A stretch of 64,000 nt of DNA from Paenibacillus_G elgii_A (GTDB taxonomy: Bacteria; Bacillota; Bacilli; Paenibacillales; NBRC-103111): assembly GCA_042219835.1 (NCBI GenBank), contig JBHJMN010000002.1, positions 226,224-290,223 on the forward strand, read 5' to 3'. Positions 1-8,238 of this stretch are shown in pieces. Positions within the stretch are counted from its first letter, which is position 1. The number at the start of each line of letters is the position of its first letter. Made by a program: the position numbers and the translations under genes. Below the pieces are notes generated by a model. The model was not told the origin of the DNA. It did not search any database and saw nothing but the letters and a program-made list of their open reading frames with translations.

Positions 1-84
1 TTCGAATATTGGACCGGCCAGCCCGCTCCGATCGCCGCCATGCGCGAAGTGGTGGAACAATCCTTTTCGGAGTCGGAGCATTAG
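1..84 (+). CDS. aroE: Shikimate dehydrogenase, C-terminal end only (partial)
   Basis: The window opens inside an open frame that runs 27 codons to a TAG. The tail (FEYWTGQPAPIAAMREVVEQ, then SFSESEH) resembles the C-terminal helix of AroE, where an E-x-W-T-G-x-x-P segment is common. AroE reduces 3-dehydroshikimate with NADPH in the chorismate pathway. In Bacillus, aroE directly precedes yqeI and nadD, as here, so context supports the call. No catalytic residue lies in the visible part, so the name rests on this short tail and synteny. Confidence 0.7.
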   Translation, partial: FEYWTGQPAPIAAMREVVEQSFSESEH

Positions 85-181
85 AATTTTTGAAGCAATT
101 GGAAGAGCACCTACGTATGGGTTAGGCACGGATTTGGCAAGTAGGCTTTGTTTTTTTGGAAATGTTGCCGTCCAGGGCGCT

Positions 182-257
182 TCATGACAAGGTCATGAGC
201 CCCTGACACCCCGGTTTGCGCCTTGCGCCGACCGAGAGCTTCATGACAGCGTCATGA
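182..257. repeat. Pair of TCATGAC-N3-GTCATGA palindromes
   Basis: Two copies of a 17-bp interrupted palindrome with seven-base arms and three-base spacers lie at 182-198 (spacer AAG) and 241-257 (spacer AGC), with starts 59 bp apart. Arms are perfect in both. The segment between them is GC-rich and non-coding. They could be operator half-site pairs for a dimeric regulator or REP-like repeats; the sequence alone does not decide. Confidence 0.55.
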
Positions 258-343
258 GGCGGCTCCTTCCCCGCAATAAATGAAAACCGCACGACGCAAC
301 ACAGCGCACCTTGGGCATAACGTATGGAGAGAACACCACATGT

Positions 344-470
344 GAGCGTGTCCCGTAGGGACGAAAGCGTTCCGGCGCCGACGCATCTTCAACGCCGGCC
401 CCGCAGCAGTCACGCTCCTTTCGGGTGTCCAGAGGGCGCAGCCCTTTGGGGTCCTCCCTACAAGGGAGGA
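344..470 (+). other. Hairpin-rich non-coding leader upstream of yqeI
   Basis: The 418-bp gap 85-502 holds no credible gene. Its 3' part can fold into consecutive hairpins, each with a three-base loop: GTCCC-GTA-GGGAC (350-362), AGGGC-GCA-GCCCT (433-445) and TCCTCCCT-ACA-AGGGAGGA (452-470). An outer pairing of GAGCGTG (344-350) with CACGCTC (412-418) could enclose the first hairpin and a CCGGCG/CGCCGG stem as a three-way junction. TTTAGGAGGG occurs twice (471-480 and 487-496), the second acting as the yqeI ribosome-binding site. It may be a structured RNA leader or a dispersed repeat. Confidence 0.4.
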
Positions 471-502
471 TTTAGGAGGGTGCTACTTTAGGAGGGACAA
501 AC

Positions 503-796
503 ATGTTAACAGGCAAACAAAAACGGTATTTGCGCTCGTTGGCGCATCATCTGAACCCGATCTTTCAGGTCGGCAAAGGCGGCGTAAACGATCATCTGAT
601 CCGGCACATCAGCGAGGCGCTGGAAGTCCGCGAGCTGATCAAAGTAACGGTGCTCAACAACTGTATGGAGGACCGCAGCGAAGTAGCCGAGCAGTTGTCG
701 AAAGGTTCCGGCGCAGAGCTGGTTCAAGTGATCGGCAAAATCGTCGTGCTCTACAAGGAATCCCGCGAGCATAAAACGATCGAGCTTCCGGTTTAA
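503..796 (+). CDS. yqeI: YhbY/YqeI-family CRM-domain RNA-binding protein
   Basis: This 97-residue protein is one CRM (YhbY) domain, the usual family length. It has the basic start MLTGKQKRYLRSLAHHLNP and the GKGG loop at residues 24-27 that contacts RNA. Family members bind pre-50S ribosomal particles and help large-subunit assembly. The ATG is preceded by a strong AGGAGGG site at 490-496. It opens a run with nadD, yqeK, rsfS, cvfB and yqeM, the order seen in Bacillus. The long structured gap upstream suggests this operon has its own leader. Confidence 0.93.
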   Translation: MLTGKQKRYLRSLAHHLNPIFQVGKGGVNDHLIRHISEALEVRELIKVTVLNNCMEDRSEVAEQLSKGSGAELVQVIGKIVVLYKESREHKTIELPV

Positions 797-845
797 GCCT
801 ACGGCGTCGGAAGCGGCATTTCAGCTAAAAAGAGGGGGATGCCGG

Positions 846-1433
846 ATGAAGGTCGGTTTGATGGGCGGCACCTTCGATCCCGTTCATATCGGGCATTTGA
901 TTGCCGGCCAAAACGTCTGCGAGAGGCTCGAACTCGACGAAGTATGGTTTATGCCGACGAACGTGCCTCCGCATAAAGAACAATCGCCCGGGGCATCTCC
1001 GCGGCAGCGGCTGGAGATGGTCGAGCTTGCCGTCGAAGGGCACCCGCACTTCCGGGCTTCGGATATGGAGCTGCGCAAAGGCGGCATATCGTACAGCATC
1101 GAGACGGTAACGATGCTTCGGGCGCAGCATCCCGGCTATTGGTTTACTTATATTATCGGAGCAGATATGGTCCGATATTTGCCGAAGTGGTACAAGATCG
1201 ACGAACTGGCCCGGCTGGTTTCGTTCGCCGGATTGCAGCGGCCGGGCTATGATACGGGTTATGAGGGGCTTCCCGATGACATTCGGCAATCGGTGCAGCT
1301 TGTGCCGATGCCACAAATCGAGCTGTCGTCCACGTTGATCCGGCAGCGGCGGGCTTCGGGACGGTCGGTGCGTTACATGGTCCCGGACCGGGTAAATCAT
1401 TATATCGAGGTGAACCGATTGTATGAAGCGTGA
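846..1433 (+). CDS. nadD: Nicotinate-nucleotide adenylyltransferase
   Basis: NadD transfers AMP from ATP to nicotinate mononucleotide, giving deamido-NAD in NAD synthesis. The 195-residue protein starts with the nucleotidyltransferase signature GGTFDPVHIGH (residues 7-17), with the ATP-binding HxGH at 14-17, and ends with the second signature SSTLIRQR. Length is typical. AGAGGGGGATGCCGG precedes the ATG. Its 3' end overlaps yqeK by 11 bp, implying translational coupling, and the pairing is conserved in Firmicutes. Confidence 0.96.
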   Translation: MKVGLMGGTFDPVHIGHLIAGQNVCERLELDEVWFMPTNVPPHKEQSPGASPRQRLEMVELAVEGHPHFRASDMELRKGGISYSIETVTMLRAQHPGYWFTYIIGADMVRYLPKWYKIDELARLVSFAGLQRPGYDTGYEGLPDDIRQSVQLVPMPQIELSSTLIRQRRASGRSVRYMVPDRVNHYIEVNRLYEA

Positions 1434-2004
1434 GGAAATGATCGAATCGGTTCGCTCCCAGATGCCGGAGAAGCGCTGGAATCATACGCTTGGCGTTATG
1501 GAAACGGCGGTGCAACTGGCGGAGCGCTATGGGGCGGACCCGGACAAAGCCGAACTGGCCGCCATCCTTCACGATGTCTGCAAATATTGGCGCGTGGACG
1601 AGCAAGCGCGCATCATCCGGGAGAACGGACTGCCTCAGGATTTGCTCGATTACGACAAAGAGCTGTGGCATGCCCACGCGGGCGCGTGGATTGCTCGGGA
1701 GCAGTACGGCGTAAGCGACGAGGAAGTATTGGATGCGATCCGTTACCACACCTCGGGACGTGCGCGGATGACACTGCTGGACAAGGTCGTTTGTCTGGCG
1801 GATTACATGGAGCCGGGCCGGGATTTTCCGGGCGTGCATAATATTCGCCAAAACGCCGAACATAGTTTAGAGAAGGCACTCATAACCGGATTTGACGGAA
1901 CGATCCGTTTTTTATTGGAGAAAGGCAAGCGAATTTATCCGCTGACCTTCGAAGCTCGCAACGGACTGATCCGAGAGCTGGAGGAACGTGGAGAATCGGT
2001 ATGA
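1423..2004 (+). CDS. yqeK: YqeK-type HD-domain hydrolase (symmetrical Ap4A hydrolase)
   Basis: This 193-residue HD-superfamily phosphohydrolase has the first metal ligand H21 and the HD dyad at H50-D51 (AAILHDVCKYWR), then further histidines around WHAHAG and RYHTSG and an LADYMEP segment carrying the last aspartate. Characterised YqeK proteins cleave diadenosine tetraphosphate to two ADP. The start lies within the end of nadD, an 11-bp overlap. Pairing with nadD is standard in this phylum. Family is certain; the substrate is inferred from homologues. Confidence 0.92.
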   Translation: MKREEMIESVRSQMPEKRWNHTLGVMETAVQLAERYGADPDKAELAAILHDVCKYWRVDEQARIIRENGLPQDLLDYDKELWHAHAGAWIAREQYGVSDEEVLDAIRYHTSGRARMTLLDKVVCLADYMEPGRDFPGVHNIRQNAEHSLEKALITGFDGTIRFLLEKGKRIYPLTFEARNGLIRELEERGESV

Positions 2005-2026
2005 TTCACTTACAGGAGGAAACGAT

Positions 2027-2374
2027 ATGACCATTCAACCGGATGAGCTTATGCAGCTCGTGGTCGATGCGGCCGAAGACAAGAAAGCGATGGACGTAAC
2101 GGCATTGAACCTGCGCGGGATTTCTTTGATTGCGGATTACTTCGTCATTTGCCACGGTAATTCCGAAACGCAGGTGCAGGCAATAGCGACCGAGATTAAG
2201 AAACGTTCGGAAGAGCGCGGCGCACGAACTCGCGGCCTCGAAGGCATGGACACGGCCCGTTGGGTGCTTGTCGACTTGGGCGACGTCGTCGTTCATGTGT
2301 TCCACCGCGACGACCGTGAATATTACAACATCGAGCGGCTGTGGTCCGACGCGAAAGTAGTCGAACGGGTATGA
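2027..2374 (+). CDS. rsfS: Ribosomal silencing factor RsfS
   Basis: RsfS binds ribosomal protein uL14 and blocks 30S-50S joining when nutrients are short. The 115-residue protein has the family core DYFVICHGNSETQVQAIA and the end motif VVVHVFHRDDREYYNIERLW. I place the start at the ATG at 2027 because AGGAGGA lies seven bases before it; an upstream in-frame ATG at 1988 lies inside yqeK and lacks such a site. The stop overlaps the next start in an ATGA. Confidence 0.95.
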   Translation: MTIQPDELMQLVVDAAEDKKAMDVTALNLRGISLIADYFVICHGNSETQVQAIATEIKKRSEERGARTRGLEGMDTARWVLVDLGDVVVHVFHRDDREYYNIERLWSDAKVVERV

Positions 2375-3273
2375 GGCTGGAAGCCGGAACGATCCGACGT
2401 TTGGACGTGGCGAGAGAAGTCTCGCCGCACGGCTATTTTTTGACCGACGGCACGCAGGACGTGCTGCTCCATTACAGCGAAGCCATCGGGGAAGTGACGC
2501 CGGGGGAGCAGGTTGATGTATTCTTGTTTCACGACACGGAAGACCGGCTGGCGGCGACGATGCGAAAGCCGCTCGTAACGCTCGGAGAAGTCGCGCTTCT
2601 GGAAGTGGTCGACCTTCATCCGCGCTTCGGCTGCTTTCTCGAAATGGGGCTCGGACGTCATTTGCTGCTTCCTTTTAAAGAGCTTCCTGAGCTTAAGGAG
2701 CTGCGTCCCGAAGTTGGAGACCGCGTATTCGTCGTACTCGCTCACGACCGGCAAGGACGGCTTGTCGCCAAAGTGGCCGGAGAAGACCAGCTCAAGCGGC
2801 TGTGCTTCGACGCTCCGGCAAGCTGGCGCAACACCTGGGTCGACGCCCGCGTCTACAAGCCGCTGCAAATGGGCTCGTTCGTCGTCTGCGACGGCGGCGT
2901 GGTCGGGTTCGGCGTCATCGGCTTCATTCATGTGTCCGAACGAACCCGGCTGCTGCGTCTCGGCGAACAGGTCAAGGTGCGAGTCACGTTCGTACGCGAG
3001 GACGGCAACGTCAACTGCTCGATGCGCGAGCGTAAGGAAGTCGGACGCGACACCGATTCGGAGAAGCTGCTGGCCTTCCTGAAAGAGCGCCCGAATCAGG
3101 CGATGCCGTATTCGGACGAAACTCCAGCCGATTTGATCAGCCAGCGGTTTGGCATGAGCAAGTCCGCCTTCAAGCGCGCGATCGGCAAGCTGATGAAGGA
3201 AGGCCTGGTTTATCAGGAAGGCAGCTGGACCTATTTGAAAAAAGAAGCGGCATCGCAGCCGGCATCCGAATAA
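2371..3273 (+). CDS. cvfB: CvfB/YitL-like S1-domain RNA-binding protein
   Basis: This 300-residue protein looks like the CvfB family: tandem S1-like beta-barrel domains (residues about 1-215) and a C-terminal winged helix (about 225-290; ISQRFGMSKSAFKRAIGKLMKEGL). CvfB is linked to virulence and RNA handling in Staphylococcus. The ATG at 2371 overlaps the rsfS stop; an in-frame start at 2341 would lie inside rsfS. In B. subtilis yqeL (rsfS) is followed directly by yqeM, so here the gene sits between them. The name rests on domain layout, not a tested function. Confidence 0.8.
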   Translation: MRLEAGTIRRLDVAREVSPHGYFLTDGTQDVLLHYSEAIGEVTPGEQVDVFLFHDTEDRLAATMRKPLVTLGEVALLEVVDLHPRFGCFLEMGLGRHLLLPFKELPELKELRPEVGDRVFVVLAHDRQGRLVAKVAGEDQLKRLCFDAPASWRNTWVDARVYKPLQMGSFVVCDGGVVGFGVIGFIHVSERTRLLRLGEQVKVRVTFVREDGNVNCSMRERKEVGRDTDSEKLLAFLKERPNQAMPYSDETPADLISQRFGMSKSAFKRAIGKLMKEGLVYQEGSWTYLKKEAASQPASE

Positions 3274-3322
3274 AGGCCGTTCGGAGCCGGCCTTTGTCTG
3301 TTCGCTGAAGGAGGAGCAACCC

Positions 3323-4126
3323 GTGGCTTACGAACAATTTTCCTATCTGTATGACCGGTTGATGGAGGATATGCCGTATGACGATTGGCTCCGCTTTGCG
3401 CGGGAATGCTGGGATAAGTTCGGAACGCCCCGAAGCGTGGTCGATTTGGGCTGCGGCACCGGAAGCATCGCGGTCCCTTTGGCGCAGCTCGGCTACGAAG
3501 TCGTCGGCATCGATCTGTCGGAGGACATGCTGTCCATGGCCAGTCAAAAATCGGAAAGCGCCCAGCGAGGCAAGCCTTTTCCTGCGGGCGGAAGCGTGAT
3601 GTGGCTCCAGCAGGACATGCGCGAATGGGAGCTTGGCCGTCCGGTCGACGCGGTCATCTCGTTTTGTGATTGCTTGAACTATTTGCTGGAGGAGGAAGAC
3701 ATCGAGCGGTCCTTCAAGCAGGTATACGACGGGCTTGCTCCGGGCGGGGTATTCGTGTTCGACATGCATACACAGAGCCAGCTTCAGAGCTATGCGGAAT
3801 CGCAGCCGTTTTTCCTGAACGACGACGACGTCGCCTACATCTGGACCTGCGATTTCGACCCGGGCCGCTGTGAAATCGAGCATGAGTTGACGTTTTTTGT
3901 GCGGGAAAGGGACGCTTGGGCGGAAGGGTCTGACGACGCCATGACGGAGCGTTATCACCGGATCGAGGAGCTGCATGTGCAGCGGGCGTATCCGCTCGAT
4001 TGGGTGCAGGAGCGGCTGCGTGACGCCGGATTTTCCGAGACGGCCTGCTATGCCGACTTTTCGTTCGAAGCGCCGACGGACGATACGCAGCGGGCGTTTT
4101 TTGTAGCGGTGAAGCCGCGGGATTGA
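3323..4126 (+). CDS. yqeM: Class I SAM-dependent methyltransferase YqeM
   Basis: The 267-residue protein has the SAM-binding motif I VVDLGCGTGS (residues 39-48), the acidic motif II end GIDLS and a motif IV-like VISFCDCLNYL. YqeM is conserved at this locus but its substrate is unknown; a tRNA or small-molecule substrate is possible. The start is a GTG at 3323 with AAGGAGGAG seven bases upstream. It ends the yqeI-yqeM operon. Confidence 0.85.
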   Translation: MAYEQFSYLYDRLMEDMPYDDWLRFARECWDKFGTPRSVVDLGCGTGSIAVPLAQLGYEVVGIDLSEDMLSMASQKSESAQRGKPFPAGGSVMWLQQDMREWELGRPVDAVISFCDCLNYLLEEEDIERSFKQVYDGLAPGGVFVFDMHTQSQLQSYAESQPFFLNDDDVAYIWTCDFDPGRCEIEHELTFFVRERDAWAEGSDDAMTERYHRIEELHVQRAYPLDWVQERLRDAGFSETACYADFSFEAPTDDTQRAFFVAVKPRD

Positions 4127-4163
4127 GCTTGAAGTTGGGGGAAACGTACGCGGGTGAATCTCA

Positions 4164-4256
4164 TTAACGTAACAAATGGATAATCAGCTGCAGCAGGCAC
4201 AAGATCATCCCCCATAGCGGGAGCGACAGCATGACCCCGTTGACGAATCCTTTCAT
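4164..4256 (-). CDS. Putative 30-residue single-span membrane peptide
   Basis: On the minus strand an ATG at 4256 opens a 30-codon frame ending TAA. The product starts MKGFVNGVMLSLPLWGMILC, continues LLQLIIHLLR, and would form one hydrophobic span (about residues 8-28) with a positive residue near each end. A strong Shine-Dalgarno, GGAGGG, lies at 4266-4271 on the minus strand, nine bases from the ATG. It lies between yqeM and leuS and is antisense to nothing known. I do not recognise a family; the ribosome-binding site and composition make it a plausible small membrane protein. Confidence 0.5.
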   Translation of the reverse strand: MKGFVNGVMLSLPLWGMILCLLQLIIHLLR

Positions 4257-4401
4257 GCGGCTCTTCCCTCCGTAAGCTTCGAATAGAAAGCACTTATTAC
4301 AAAGTATGGCCAAGTTGCGGAGGATGTAACCAGGACGGGCCCGTTTGCGATGGGTCCGGCGGCGGTTTATCCGGCAGCTTCGGGAAAATCGGGGGCCCGG
4401 C

Positions 4402-4431
4402 TTGACATGAAGGAATCGTTTTTCATATAAT
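4402..4431 (+). promoter_or_regulatory. Sigma-A promoter of the leuS T-box transcript
   Basis: TTGACA at 4402-4407 and TATAAT at 4426-4431 are both perfect consensus boxes with an 18-base spacer. They lie just upstream of the T-box leader. Confidence 0.85.
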
Positions 4432-4439
4432 GAAACCTA

Positions 4440-4727
4440 ATTGGAGCATATATGCAAAAGGCCGTGACAAGAACTAGTAACTGCAGCGCTTTCTTTCAGA
4501 GAGCCGGTGGCGGGTGGGAACCGGTAGAAACGGGCAGCGAACTCATCTTCGAGCCGTTAGGCCAAAAGACCGCAACTGAGCGTAAGCTTCGCCGGTCACA
4601 GCCGCAAACGTACCCCGCGTTAAGGGGAGAGTGGACCCGGGCAAAGCATGCCTGAGTCAACTAGGGTGGTACCACGGGAAATAAGCCTCTCGTCCCTAGC
4701 GTTGCGCTAGCGATGAGGGCTTTTTTG
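4440..4727 (+). promoter_or_regulatory. T-box leader, leucine specifier, controlling leuS
   Basis: The leader has the canonical T-box AGGGTGGTACCACGGG at 4663-4678, followed by a terminator: arms at about 4683-4701 and 4705-4722 and a T run at 4721-4726. The T-box sequence overlaps the antiterminator that competes with it. Stem I contains GCAGCGAACTCATC with CTC at 4542-4544, matching a leucine specifier codon. Uncharged leucyl-tRNA should bind the specifier and T-box, favour the antiterminator and allow leuS transcription. Regulation is inferred from the family. Confidence 0.93.
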
Positions 4728-4754
4728 TTTGAATCGAAGGAGGTCTACAACAAT

Positions 4755-7205
4755 ATGGCACAGGAAACTAGAGAACAGCAAGGGTACAACCCCTTGGCGA
4801 TTGAACCGAAATGGCAGCAATATTGGGAGAAAAATAAAACATTCAAGGTGCTGGACGACGAGAACAAGCCGAAGTTTTACGCGCTTGACATGTTCCCGTA
4901 TCCTTCCGGCGCTGGTCTTCATGTCGGGCATCCGGAAGGCTACACGGCGACGGACATCATATCCCGTTATAAACGGATGCGCGGCTATAACGTTCTGCAT
5001 CCGATGGGATGGGACGCCTTCGGCTTGCCGGCGGAGCAGCATGCGCTCGATACGGGACAGCATCCGCGCGACATCACGTTCCGCAATATCGATAATTTCC
5101 GCAGACAGATCAAGTCGCTCGGCTTCTCATACGATTGGGACCGCGAATTCAGCACGACCGATCCCGAATATTATAAATGGACGCAATGGATTTTCGTGCA
5201 ACTGTATAAAAAAGGTCTCGCCTATGTGGACGAAGTGCCGGTGAACTGGTGTCCGGCGCTCGGTACGGTGCTGGCCAACGAAGAAGTTATCGACGGCTTG
5301 AGCGAGCGCGGCGGCCATCCGGTCATCCGCAAGCCGATGCGCCAATGGGTGCTGAAGATTACCGAATATGCGGAGCAACTGCTGGAGGATCTTGAGGAGC
5401 TCGATTGGTCCGAAAGCATAAAGGATATGCAGCGAAACTGGATCGGCAAGTCTACGGGCGCCGAAGTGACGTTTGCGATCGACGGACACGGGAATGACAG
5501 CCTGAAAGTATTCACGACCCGTCCGGATACGCTGTTCGGGGCCACCTATTGCGTATTGGCGCCCGAGCATGAGCTTGTAGCCCGCATTACAACGTCGGAG
5601 CAAGCCCAAGCGGTGAAAGATTATCAGGAGCGTGCGGCCCGCAAAAGCGACTTGGAGCGCACCGATCTTGCGAAGGAAAAAACGGGCGTCTTCACCGGCG
5701 CTTTTGCGATCAATCCGGTTAATGGCAGCAAGGTGCCGATCTGGATCGCCGACTATGTGCTGGCCGGATACGGAACAGGCGCGATCATGGCGGTGCCGGG
5801 GCACGACCCGCGCGACTGGGAATTCGCGAAGCAGTTCGATCTTCCGATTGTGGAGGTGGTGCAGGGCGGCGATGTGAACAAAGAAGCGTACGCTGGCGAC
5901 GGCCCGCACGTCAATTCCGATTTCCTGAATGGCTTAAATAATGAGCAGGCTATCGCGCGAATGATCGAGCACCTTGAAGCCAATGGCAAAGGCCAAGGCA
6001 AAGTAACTTATCGTCTCCGCGACTGGCTGTTCAGCCGCCAACGGTATTGGGGCGAGCCGATTCCGATCCTCCATCTGGAGGACGGCACGATGAAAACCGT
6101 TCCGGAAGACCAGCTCCCGCTGCTTCTGCCGGAAGTGGACGAAATCAAGCCTTCCGGTACGGGCGAATCGCCGCTTGCCAATGTGACGGATTGGGTAAAC
6201 ACGATAGATCCGGAAACCGGCCTCAAAGCGCGCCGCGAGACGAACACGATGCCGCAATGGGCGGGAAGCTGCTGGTATTACCTGCGCTTTATCGATCCGA
6301 AAAACAAGGACGAGATTTGTTCCAAGGAGCTGCAGCGCAAATGGCTGCCGGTCGACCTGTATATCGGGGGCGCGGAGCATGCCGTGCTTCACCTGTTGTA
6401 TGCCCGTTTCTGGCACAAAGTACTGTACGACCTCGGCGTTGTGGAAACGAAAGAGCCTTTCTACAAGCTGGTTAACCAAGGCATGATTCTCGGCGAGAAC
6501 ATGGAGAAAATGAGCAAATCGCGCGGCAACGTCATCAATCCGGACGAAATCGTAGGTGAGTACGGCGCGGATACGCTGCGTATGTACGAAATGTTCATGG
6601 GGCCGCTTGAAGCGACGAAGCCTTGGAACGCGAACGGCGTAGAGGGCACATTCCGCTTCCTGAGCCGCGTTTGGCGTTTGTTCGTCAGCGAAGACGGAGG
6701 GCTGAGCGCGAAAATTACAGAAGACGGCGATGCGGGCAGCGAGGTGTTCAAGCGGACCTGGCACCGTACGATTAAGAAAGTAACCGAAGACTATGAGGCG
6801 CTGCGCTTCAATACGGCGATCAGCCAACTGATGATCTTCGTCAACGAAGCGTACAAGACGGACCGTCTGCCGAAAGCGGCGATGGAAAACTTCGTGCAAA
6901 TGCTGTCTCCGATCGCGCCGCACTTGGCGGAAGAGCTGTGGGAGAAGCTTGGTCGTTCCGGTACCGTTTCTTATGAGGCATGGCCTGTATACGATGAAGC
7001 GTGGACGGTTGATAACGAAGTGGAAATCGTCATCCAAGTGAACGGCAAAATCGCCGACCGCGCCACGATCACGGCGGATGCCGACGAAGCGACGATGCAG
7101 GAGCTGGCGCTTGGCTTGGCCAAAGTCAAGGAAGCGATGGCGGGCAAAACCGTCCGCAAGGTGATTGCCGTCAAAGGCAAGCTTGTCAATATCGTCGTAG
7201 GGTAA
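4755..7205 (+). CDS. leuS: Leucyl-tRNA synthetase
   Basis: LeuS charges tRNA-Leu with leucine. The 816-residue protein has the class I HIGH-type motif HVGH (residues 56-59), the editing CP1 domain with its T-rich FTTRPDTLFGATY, and KMSKS at 585-589, followed by the anticodon-binding helical domain. Length is normal for bacterial LeuS. I take the ATG at 4755 because AAGGAGG lies nine bases before it; the in-frame ATG at 4713 lies in the terminator hairpin. Expression is governed by the T-box leader upstream. Confidence 0.98.
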   Translation: MAQETREQQGYNPLAIEPKWQQYWEKNKTFKVLDDENKPKFYALDMFPYPSGAGLHVGHPEGYTATDIISRYKRMRGYNVLHPMGWDAFGLPAEQHALDTGQHPRDITFRNIDNFRRQIKSLGFSYDWDREFSTTDPEYYKWTQWIFVQLYKKGLAYVDEVPVNWCPALGTVLANEEVIDGLSERGGHPVIRKPMRQWVLKITEYAEQLLEDLEELDWSESIKDMQRNWIGKSTGAEVTFAIDGHGNDSLKVFTTRPDTLFGATYCVLAPEHELVARITTSEQAQAVKDYQERAARKSDLERTDLAKEKTGVFTGAFAINPVNGSKVPIWIADYVLAGYGTGAIMAVPGHDPRDWEFAKQFDLPIVEVVQGGDVNKEAYAGDGPHVNSDFLNGLNNEQAIARMIEHLEANGKGQGKVTYRLRDWLFSRQRYWGEPIPILHLEDGTMKTVPEDQLPLLLPEVDEIKPSGTGESPLANVTDWVNTIDPETGLKARRETNTMPQWAGSCWYYLRFIDPKNKDEICSKELQRKWLPVDLYIGGAEHAVLHLLYARFWHKVLYDLGVVETKEPFYKLVNQGMILGENMEKMSKSRGNVINPDEIVGEYGADTLRMYEMFMGPLEATKPWNANGVEGTFRFLSRVWRLFVSEDGGLSAKITEDGDAGSEVFKRTWHRTIKKVTEDYEALRFNTAISQLMIFVNEAYKTDRLPKAAMENFVQMLSPIAPHLAEELWEKLGRSGTVSYEAWPVYDEAWTVDNEVEIVIQVNGKIADRATITADADEATMQELALGLAKVKEAMAGKTVRKVIAVKGKLVNIVVG

Positions 7206-7232
7206 GAAGCAACGTCGTTCGGGAAAACAAAA

Positions 7233-7263
7233 AACCGCACTCCGGAATCGGAGCACGGCGGTT
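7233..7263. terminator. Bidirectional terminator between leuS and comER
   Basis: AACCGC..CTCCG-GAAT-CGGAG..GCGGTT forms an imperfect hairpin with an A run before and Ts after, between two convergent genes. Confidence 0.6.
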
Positions 7264-7304
7264 CATATCGGAGAAGGACGTGAAAGCATCGCGTTCTGTT
7301 CGGC

Positions 7305-8129
7305 TTACGGGCTGAAAAAACGGGCTTTCACCTTTTCCACATCTTCATCGTATTTAGCATGAGTTGTGCGGATCAGGTCGTCAAAGACCCCGCACAACTC
7401 TTTTTGCATAATGCGGAGACCTTCCGCGGTAATGCCGCCGGGAACGGACACCCGCTGCTGCAGGGAAGCGGGCGTAAAGCCGCCGGTGGTCAGCAGCCTG
7501 CCGGTGCCGAGCGTCATCTCGGCTGCAAGCTGCGTGGCCTCCGTCTCGGAAATGCCGGTGGCGGCAACGGCGGCCTCGACGAACTTTTGCACGAAAAAGG
7601 CCAGAAACGCCGGACCGCAGCTTGTAATGTCCGAAGAGACGCGCGTATGCTCCTCGCGGATGCGGATGGGGGCGCTAATGTGAGAGAGCAGCAGCTCCAG
7701 CCGCGCTTGATCCTCATCGGTCATCCGGTCTCCGTAAATGCACAGCGTCGCGCCGCTGAGCACATAGTTGGTAATGCTTGGAATGACCTTTGCGATTTTG
7801 CAGGGGAGCAGCTTTTCCAAATGATGAATTTGCACCGGGCTTGTAATGGAGACGACGACCGTTTCGGGAGCGACCACATCCCGAATGTCATCGATGACGG
7901 CTTTGAATTCCATCGGCTTGACGCACAGAAAAAGAATCCGGGCTCCGGCTGCAGCTTCCCTATTGGAACGGGTTGTTTGCAGGCCCGGGTAGCTTTCCGC
8001 TAACTGCTCCGCTTTGCGGGCGGTGCGATTGGTCACAACAAGCTGCTCCGGGCTGACTGCGCCGGATTGAATGAACGCTTCGATGAGAATACTGCCCATG
8101 CTGCCTGTTCCGATAAATCCTATTTGCAT
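7305..8129 (-). CDS. comER: ComER, pyrroline-5-carboxylate reductase-like protein
   Basis: The 274-residue protein has an N-terminal Rossmann motif GFIGTGSMGS (residues 4-13) and the ProC-like C-terminal dimerisation region TSCGPAFLAFFVQ...VPGGITAEGL. It lies divergent from comEA exactly as in B. subtilis, so ComER is a better name than ProC. ComER has been implicated in sporulation and biofilm entry in Bacillus; its enzymatic role is unclear. GGGGGG lies six bases before the start. Confidence 0.88.
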   Translation of the reverse strand: MQIGFIGTGSMGSILIEAFIQSGAVSPEQLVVTNRTARKAEQLAESYPGLQTTRSNREAAAGARILFLCVKPMEFKAVIDDIRDVVAPETVVVSITSPVQIHHLEKLLPCKIAKVIPSITNYVLSGATLCIYGDRMTDEDQARLELLLSHISAPIRIREEHTRVSSDITSCGPAFLAFFVQKFVEAAVAATGISETEATQLAAEMTLGTGRLLTTGGFTPASLQQRVSVPGGITAEGLRIMQKELCGVFDDLIRTTHAKYDEDVEKVKARFFSP

Positions 8130-8238
8130 GACTATCCCCCCTGACTGGATTGCAGCCTTCTATATGGATATGATACGGAGCGTAAAACCATGCATTCGAT
8201 TTTTCGATTAAGATTCGATGAAGAAACGAGGTGGAGCC

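Noticed and set aside
4452..4655. Short frame in the leuS leader
   Set aside because: It lies in the T-box RNA, whose structure explains the sequence.
5934..7256. Long open frame (440 codons) on the minus strand across leuS
   Set aside because: It is antisense to a certain gene, has no ribosome-binding site and no family resemblance; GC-rich coding DNA often opens such frames.
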